Assembly (NCBI GenBank): GCA_910589555.1
Contig: CAJUTE010000067.1
Location: forward strand, 1-11,961
DNA: 11,961 bases
Direction: 5' to 3'
DNA from: an uncultured Muribaculum sp.
GTDB lineage: Bacteria > Bacteroidota > Bacteroidia > Bacteroidales > Muribaculaceae
Shown: piece by piece, positions 7,909 to 11,961 of the stretch
Numbering within the stretch: position 1 is the stretch's first letter
Layout: each line of letters begins with the position of its first letter
Translations under genes and position numbers: made by a program
The notes under the pieces: generated by a model
Databases searched by the model: none
What the model was told of the DNA's origin: nothing
The model's input: only the letters and a program-made list of their open reading frames with translations

Positions 7909-9018
7909 ATGGAAACTTTATATCCAAAACTTATCATGGACGCTCTTGCCAACGTGCGTTATCCCGGCAATGGCAAGAACATCGTGGAGCTTGGCATGGT
8001 GGAGGACGACATCCGCATCGACGGCAACAAGGTGAGCTTCTCGCTCATTTTCGACCGCCCCACCGATCCGTTTGTCAAGTCGCTCGTCAAAGCTGCCGAG
8101 ACCGCGATCAACACCTACATCTCTCCCGAGGTGGAGGTAAAGGGGAATGTCGCCGTTAAATTCCGCAATGCCAATCCTGCTCCGGCAAAGGAGAATCCGC
8201 TGCCCGGTGTTAAGAACATCATCGGCGTGTCATCAGGTAAAGGTGGTGTGGGAAAGTCCACAGTGGCAAGCAATCTTGCCGTGGCGTTGGCGCGTCAAGG
8301 TTATAAAGTGGGATTGCTCGATGCGGATATTTTCGGTCCGTCGGTTCCGAAGATGTTTGGCGTGGAGGATGCTCCCATCTACATGGAAAATGTGGACGGA
8401 CGCGACATGATCGTTCCGGTTGAGAAATATGGCGTGAAACTGTTGTCGATCGGTTTCCTCGTCGACCGCAATTCTCCGGTGCTGTGGCGCGGAGCAATGG
8501 CGTCAAGGGCGTTGAATCAGCTCATCACTGAGGCTAACTGGGGCGAGCTCGACTATTTCCTTATTGATATGCCTCCCGGCACAAGCGACATCCACCTTAC
8601 ACTCGTGCAGACCCTCGGTGTGACCGGTGTGGTGATCGTGAGCACTCCGCAGGAGGTGGCGCTTGCCGATGCCCGCAAGGGTGTAGCCATGTTCACCGAT
8701 GAGAAAGTGAACGTCCCCGTGCTCGGCATCGTCGAGAATATGGCGTGGTTCACTCCTGCCGCCCACCCCGATGAAAGATATTACCTGTTTGGCAAGGATG
8801 GCGCAGTGCGTCTCGCGCAGGAGCTTGGCGTGAAAGTGCTTGCTCAGATTCCTATCGTTGGAACTATCTGTGAAGGCGGAGATGCCGGAGCGCCCATCGC
8901 ATTGCAGGATTCGATAACCGGCGAGGCGTTTGGCGAACTCGCCCGTAACGTGGTCGACGCGATAGACGAGCGCAACAGCTCGCTTCCCCCCACCTCCAAA
9001 GTGGAAACCCACGGATAA
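7909..9018 (+). CDS. mrp: Mrp/ApbC/NBP35-family P-loop ATPase (Fe-S cluster carrier)
   Basis: Cytoplasmic ATPase of 369 residues that in relatives binds and transfers 4Fe-4S clusters to apoproteins. N-terminal MIP18/DUF59-like domain about 4-85, then the NTPase: deviant Walker A SSGKGGVGKST (108-118, with the MinD-type second lysine Lys111), LLDADIFGPSVPKMFG (137-151), DMPPG (220-224), and the IVENMAWFTP region (274-283). Where most Mrp proteins have CPxC after VENMS, this one reads TPAAHPDERYY (282-292), so the cluster-binding cysteines are missing, as I believe is usual in Bacteroidota. The start at 7909 is taken because the DUF59 domain begins there; an in-frame ATG at 7756 would add 51 residues read through trmB in another frame. 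It is the last gene of the operon; a strong hairpin follows at 9033. Confidence 0.93.
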   Translation: METLYPKLIMDALANVRYPGNGKNIVELGMVEDDIRIDGNKVSFSLIFDRPTDPFVKSLVKAAETAINTYISPEVEVKGNVAVKFRNANPAPAKENPLPGVKNIIGVSSGKGGVGKSTVASNLAVALARQGYKVGLLDADIFGPSVPKMFGVEDAPIYMENVDGRDMIVPVEKYGVKLLSIGFLVDRNSPVLWRGAMASRALNQLITEANWGELDYFLIDMPPGTSDIHLTLVQTLGVTGVVIVSTPQEVALADARKGVAMFTDEKVNVPVLGIVENMAWFTPAAHPDERYYLFGKDGAVRLAQELGVKVLAQIPIVGTICEGGDAGAPIALQDSITGEAFGELARNVVDAIDERNSSLPPTSKVETHG

Positions 9019-9032
9019 TCCCTCTATCCCAT

Positions 9033-9084
9033 AGAATACACAAGCGAGGCTGCACCGAAGGGTGCAGCCTCGCTTGTGTATTCT
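9033..9084. terminator. 24-bp perfect hairpin between convergent genes
   Basis: Arms 9033-9056 and 9061-9084 are perfectly complementary (24 bp) around a GAAG loop. It lies 15 bases after the mrp stop and about 140 bases beyond the end of the convergent lipoprotein gene. No T run follows on either strand, so it may act as a transcript 3'-end stabiliser or as a bidirectional terminator of the kind seen in Bacteroidota. Confidence 0.6.
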
Positions 9085-9222
9085 TCCGGTCGGTAAAAAT
9101 ATGAAAGAACTATATGTAGCTCACGCATATAGGAGATTGCATCAACTATTTTGTAAGGTGACTAATTATTCTCTTGATTTTACCGAGACCAATAGTTTTA
9201 ATCATAATCAGGAGTGTGCGGT

Positions 9223-10314
9223 TTAATCCACAGGCTGCATTTTGAACAGAATTAATGCGTAATCATCGTCCTCGTTTTCGGGAGCTTGTCGTGTTATGAA
9301 ATAGTCTTCACATGTTCCGAGAGCACCGACGATACAGCGTTTAAAATTTTCGGTGGAATTGTCGCCAAATGCTAATGTCGCGACTTCATTTGTTTTTCTG
9401 TCTATGAAGAGATGAGTCAGAGGGTATGTCTGTAGACTCATGTATATATACGATGGCGTGAAATATATGTTGGAGATATCCAATACAACATCGTTTTTTT
9501 CAATATGGGAAATTTTAGATTCCTCATTACTTTCATTCCTTCTTAATTTTTTAGAGATGAGATTTTCAATCTGCTCATTGTTAGGGAGTCTTGATGATTT
9601 CACTGTCAACACTTGTTTCAAGCTGTCGCCATCAAGTGAGTAAATGGCATCGGAGAAACGATTGTAATATATCAAGTCATTTCCCGATCTGTAGAAGCGA
9701 AATGGATTGACCCGTGTCAATTGATCCTCACCATTATGGTCATATTTCATTATTGCCTTTAATTCGGGATCTTCTTTGCCGAATTTGCCTAACTTAATAT
9801 GATTGCCGCTCTGTACTATGCATCTTTCGGCAAAAAGGTTCTCTTTATTGGCTACTCCTAAATCGAGAATGAGATTTTTAGTCGGGATTGAGAACTTGAA
9901 GTCAAAATTATCCACATCATAAGCATTGACTTTCCGTCCATGGCTGTCAAGAACATAGAGAAGCCCCTCATCGGTAACGTCAAATGTCTGTATAGCAACA
10001 TATTCACCGGGACCGGAACCGATGGCGGCAAGTTTGTTCTTTAAAGTACCGTCTTTGTCAAATTGCCATATCAGATTTTGACGCCGGTCATGAACATAAA
10101 ACCGATTATCCATGTATATGATTTTGCCGATAGACCCGATTACATCCTCGCCCTCCAGTTTTAAGGGAATTCTTTTTACAAATTCATATCTTACCTTTTT
10201 TGTCGGTTCGTCTACTGAAATTGTCGTTGTGCCGGCAAATGAAGACCGGTCGCTCTTAGAGGAGCATGATGCCATTAACAGCATCGCGATGATTACTATA
10301 AATATATTTTTCAT
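9223..10314 (-). CDS. Six-bladed beta-propeller lipoprotein
   Basis: Exported lipoprotein of 363 residues. The N-terminus MKNIFIVIIAMLLMASC is a lipoprotein signal with lipobox MASC (acylated Cys17), followed by Ser/Lys/Asp-rich residues. The body carries the hallmarks of the Bacteroidales six-bladed propeller family: an N-terminal strand with RIPLKLEGEDVIGSIGKI, the segment FYVHDRRQNLIWQFDKDGTLKNKL, and GSGPGEY near residues 98-104, followed by LLYVLDSHGRKVNAYD as a second blade. Such proteins are common and mostly of unknown function; some sit beside regulatory or transport genes. It has its own promoter at 10381-10414 and faces mrp convergently, so it is probably monocistronic. No catalytic residues are recognised. 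Confidence 0.88.
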   Translation of the reverse strand: MKNIFIVIIAMLLMASCSSKSDRSSFAGTTTISVDEPTKKVRYEFVKRIPLKLEGEDVIGSIGKIIYMDNRFYVHDRRQNLIWQFDKDGTLKNKLAAIGSGPGEYVAIQTFDVTDEGLLYVLDSHGRKVNAYDVDNFDFKFSIPTKNLILDLGVANKENLFAERCIVQSGNHIKLGKFGKEDPELKAIMKYDHNGEDQLTRVNPFRFYRSGNDLIYYNRFSDAIYSLDGDSLKQVLTVKSSRLPNNEQIENLISKKLRRNESNEESKISHIEKNDVVLDISNIYFTPSYIYMSLQTYPLTHLFIDRKTNEVATLAFGDNSTENFKRCIVGALGTCEDYFITRQAPENEDDDYALILFKMQPVD

Positions 10315-10380
10315 GCGGTTAGTGATAATTCAAAGTTGTTGCTCGCCATCTACCTATGTGCGTGGGTAATGGTTTAGTTA

Positions 10381-10414
10381 GCAAATGTAAGGAATTGTTG
10401 TTGTAAAATGCAAA
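10381..10414 (-). promoter_or_regulatory. Promoter of the propeller lipoprotein
   Basis: On the minus strand, TTTG (10414-10411), a 21-bp spacer and TACATTTGC (10389-10381) match the Bacteroidota consensus. Transcription should begin near 10375, giving a leader of about 60 bases before the ATG at 10314. Confidence 0.7.
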
Positions 10415-10427
10415 TATTTTAGTTCGG

Positions 10428-10460
10428 AAAAAGTACGGAATTTTATTTCCGTACTTTTTT
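10428..10460. terminator. Bidirectional intrinsic terminator
   Basis: Arms 10428-10440 (five A then GTACGGAA) and 10447-10459 form a 13-bp perfect stem with loop TTTTAT, and the stem base is A5/T5-6, so either strand ends in U after the GC part. It insulates the lipoprotein promoter from minus-strand transcription of the transposase region. CGGAAAAAG (10425-10433) can also pair with CTTTTTCCG (10464-10472), an alternative fold. Confidence 0.7.
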
Positions 10461-10600
10461 GATCTTTTTCCGCATCGACAGCAATTTATATTTGAAATCA
10501 TTAAGTGTGTGATAATCAGGTGAGATTATTTATATTCCATTAATATTTTCCTATGGTGATTAAAATTGGCTATGACATCCTGGATGTCGTATGGATTTGC
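10461..10600. other. AT-rich spacer with a palindrome at the edge of the repeat region
   Basis: No gene is supported. It is AT-rich. GACATCC (10574-10580) and GGATGTC (10582-10588) form a 7-bp dyad around one T, extendable by a G-T and two A-T pairs. It sits just outside the first copy of the long repeat and may mark the edge of the mobile element or be another REP-type hairpin. Confidence 0.4.
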
Positions 10601-10799
10601 CACAACCGCATTTGCGGTTGCGGGGTTGTGATAGTTTCTTTTGGATTGGCGGCAAGTGTTGGCGCCATGGATTGCTTGGTGTCGGCAACGCAAGTTGAGA
10701 AAAGCCGCCAATAGCGGCTTAACAATAGTAGCCCACGGCATGAGCCGTGGGTCAATCGCAGTTTCCGGAACAAGCCGCATAGCGGCGACATATTTGCAT
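10601..10799 (+). repeat. Long direct repeat, copy A, with four hairpins
   Basis: About 200 bp repeated at 11427-11624 with an offset of 826 bp and no gaps until the last few bases. Identity is highest from 10681 to 10790 and lower, at 47 of 60, from 10621 to 10680. It contains hairpins CAACCGCA/TGCGGTTG (10603-10620), AAGCCGC/GCGGCTT (10702-10720), the GTAG hairpin (10728-10751) and GCCGC/GCGGC (10774-10786). Its right edge meets the stop codon of the transposase. Apparent open frames inside are by-products of the repeats. Confidence 0.85.
10728..10751 (+). repeat. REP-type hairpin with 5' GTAG (copy A)
   Basis: GTAG (10728-10731) directly precedes the perfect stem CCCACGGC/GCCGTGGG (10732-10739 with 10744-10751), loop ATGA. 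A GTAG next to the foot of a hairpin is the hallmark of REP sequences recognised by REP-associated tyrosine transposases in enterobacteria. Confidence 0.75.
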
Positions 10800-11254
10800 C
10801 AATCCACAAACAAATATTTGGGATCGTATTTTACATCAAATATGTCCAACAATCGTCTGCACTCATCATTAAATCCGTGACGATTGTGGTGAGCCTCTTG
10901 GTTCTTTATGTAATTTATAACCGCCGGAAGTTGTGACTGGCTATAGGAAAAACAAGCATATCCCCGTTGCCACGAAAATCTATAATTCAACATTCTATGG
11001 GTATTTATAAAATTGGTTACAGCAGTTTTGACCGTTCTTACCATTTCGGGAATCGTCTGATTAATGTTGTAGGAAAATAGTATATGCACATGATCTTCAA
11101 TTCCTCCCACAATTATTGGAACATGACCGAGATTCCTGAGCGTCTGGGCTATATAGGCATGAATTTGCGGCAAATATTCGTGCGGAAGAAGAGACTCGCG
11201 ATTTTTTACCGCGAAAACAAGGTGAATATTGATTTTTGAGAACGTGTTTGCCAT
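10799..11254 (-). CDS. tnpA: IS200/RAYT-like single-domain HUH (Y1) transposase
   Basis: Single-strand DNA transposase of the Y1_Tnp family, 151 residues from the chosen start, the full size for this family. The HUH motif is His55-Val56-His57 within GGIEDHVHILF. The nucleophile is most likely Tyr115 in VINYIKNQ, with Gln119 four residues on, matching the Tyr/Gln spacing of IS608 TnpA. The N-terminus MANTFSKINIHLVFAVKNRE is typical of the family, which is why I start at 11254 rather than at an ATG at 11272 that adds six residues. No TnpB gene is present. Repeats with GTAG hairpins lie on both sides, as for REP-associated transposases, although EYIxNQxxHH-type sequence is nearer IS200 than the classical enterobacterial RAYTs. 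It looks intact. The stop codon falls at the edge of repeat copy A. Confidence 0.9.
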   Translation of the reverse strand: MANTFSKINIHLVFAVKNRESLLPHEYLPQIHAYIAQTLRNLGHVPIIVGGIEDHVHILFSYNINQTIPEMVRTVKTAVTNFINTHRMLNYRFSWQRGYACFSYSQSQLPAVINYIKNQEAHHNRHGFNDECRRLLDIFDVKYDPKYLFVD

Positions 11255-11259
11255 ATCGC

Positions 11260-11290
11260 CAAATATAAGCATATAAAATCAAGTTTGCAA
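11260..11290 (-). promoter_or_regulatory. Possible promoter of the transposase, giving a near-leaderless transcript
   Basis: On the minus strand, TTG (11290-11288), a 20-bp spacer and TATATTTG (11267-11260) match the Bacteroidota consensus. Only five bases separate it from the ATG at 11254, so the transcript would start at or very near the start codon. A chance match in AT-rich DNA is possible. Confidence 0.4.
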
Positions 11291-11333
11291 TATTTTGGCT
11301 GCATTTTTAGACATTGTTTGTGATGCTGCTTGT

Positions 11334-11422
11334 GTCGCCGCTATGCGGCTCGTTTGGATGAGGGGCGCCTTATCTAAGGCTTACGCCTTAGGCTACTATT
11401 ATTTTGCCGCTATTGGCGGCAA
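11334..11422 (-). repeat. Inverted, divergent REP unit (copy C)
   Basis: Read on the minus strand this matches the hairpin part of copies A and B in the same order: TTGCCGC/GCGGCAA (11422-11404), GTAG (11396-11393) followed by stem CTAAGGC/GCCTTAG (11391-11374), then GCCGC/GCGGC (11349-11337). The stems differ from copy A by paired changes, so folding is retained while sequence has drifted. With copy B it makes a head-to-head pair, as in BIMEs. Confidence 0.7.
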
Positions 11423-11426
11423 ATTT

Positions 11427-11624
11427 CGCAACCGCATCTGCGGTTGCGGGGTTGTGGTGGTTCCATTCGGATTGGCGACAAGCGATGTCGTCATGGGTTG
11501 TTGGGTGTCGGCAACGCAAGTTAAAAAAAGCCGCCAATAGCGGCTTAACAATAGTAGCCCACGGCATGAGCCGTGGGTCAATCGCAGTCTCCAGCACAAG
11601 CCGCATAGCGGCGACAAATTTTGC
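11427..11624 (+). repeat. Long direct repeat, copy B, with four hairpins
   Basis: Second copy of the repeat at 10601-10799. Its first palindrome is longer: CGCAACCGCA (11427-11436) pairs perfectly with 11439-11448 around TC. It also has AAGCCGC/GCGGCTT (11528-11546) and GCCGC/GCGGC (11600-11612). Copies A and B flank the transposase gene. Confidence 0.85.
11554..11577 (+). repeat. REP-type hairpin with 5' GTAG (copy B)
   Basis: GTAG (11554-11557) followed by the same 8-bp stem and ATGA loop as at 10728-10751, identical base for base. Confidence 0.75.
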
Positions 11625-11688
11625 ATCTGCGGTTGTGGAGTCGTGATGATTTCTTTCGGATTGGCGGCAAGCGATGTCGTGGGTTGTT
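11623..11688 (+). repeat. Partial third copy of the long repeat (copy D)
   Basis: Matches the first third of the repeat (compare 10608-10672), with TGCGGTTGTGG and a well-kept TTCTTTCGGATTGGCGGCAAG. It lacks the left arm of the first palindrome and stops before the GTAG hairpin. It follows copy B in tandem. Confidence 0.65.
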
Positions 11689-11961
11689 CTGCAATACCCT
11701 CTTTTGGGGATGTGACGGGTTGTTTTGACCTTAGGATGTGGTGAAAATCAAGCGGTAAATTCCGGTTATGATAGCAAAATATTGGCACGTGATAGGAGAT
11801 TTGCTGTCGTAGTATTATATTTGGTTGATTTATAGGCTGTTGCTGTGGGGAAGTGATAGCATTTTTGTTGTGAGGTATAGCGACGAATTGAATTGAAATT
11901 ATTAACTTGTAAATTAAAATCCGAAGTGCGAATGTTCAGCTGCTAAATAAATCCCCTCACT
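11689..11961. other. Intergenic, no gene recognised
   Basis: No convincing open frame. TATATTTG at 11816-11823 resembles a -7 box but no -33 box sits at 19-21 bp, so it is not called a promoter. The stretch may be the upstream region of a gene beyond the window. Confidence 0.4.

Noticed and set aside
10526..10809. Minus-strand open frames in and beside repeat copy A
   Set aside because: They are translations of the hairpin repeats; nearly the same peptide appears from copy B, which reflects DNA repetition and not a gene.
10601..11690. CRISPR array
   Set aside because: Repeats are long, few, palindromic and in both orientations, with no regular spacers and no cas genes.
11388..11788. Overlapping open frames on both strands in copies B to D
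   Set aside because: They arise from palindromic repeats that stay open in several frames; no start signals or domains.
11816..11823. TATATTTG as a promoter -7 box on the plus strand
   Set aside because: No TTTG or TTG lies 19-21 bases upstream, and no gene follows within the window.

Overview
The window looks like a chromosome segment of a Bacteroidales bacterium, most likely a gut Muribaculaceae (S24-7) or a close relative. The signs are promoters of the Bacteroidota type (TTTG, about 20 bp, then TAnnTTTG), almost no Shine-Dalgarno sequences, many secreted Ig-like, beta-helix and BspA-type proteins, a six-bladed beta-propeller lipoprotein, and an Mrp ATPase with no CxxC motif. The family assignment is inference.

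Layout: (1) 35-4793, minus strand: three tightly spaced AT-rich genes for exported proteins, in transcription order a beta-helix protein, a protein with repeated Tyr-Trp modules plus an Fn3-like domain, and a large Ig-like/RCC1-propeller protein. They look like one operon of surface or secreted proteins. (2) 4794-5329: no convincing protein gene. It holds about 260 bases dense in long complementary segments (a candidate structured RNA), then a clear promoter overlapped by an inverted repeat. (3) 5330-9018, plus strand, visibly more GC-rich: an XRE/S24 repressor-like regulator, a BspA-like leucine-rich protein, trmB (tRNA m7G46 methyltransferase) and mrp (Fe-S carrier ATPase). The first three are joined by TGATG stop/start overlaps, so a LexA/CI-like regulator is translationally coupled to a surface protein and to housekeeping genes. 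(4) 9033-9084: a 24-bp perfect hairpin closes the operon. (5) 9223-10314, minus strand: a beta-propeller lipoprotein with its own promoter, insulated upstream by a terminator at 10428-10460. (6) 10574-11690: a single-domain HUH/Y1 transposase (IS200/RAYT-like) lying between about 200-bp direct repeats. The repeats contain REP-type hairpins preceded by GTAG, and there is also an inverted, covarying REP unit. The last about 270 bases hold no gene that I can see.

The most noteworthy items are the transposase with its REP/BIME-like repeats, whose stems show compensatory changes; the candidate structured RNA at 4847-5108; and the probable autoregulatory operator in front of the S24 regulator operon.
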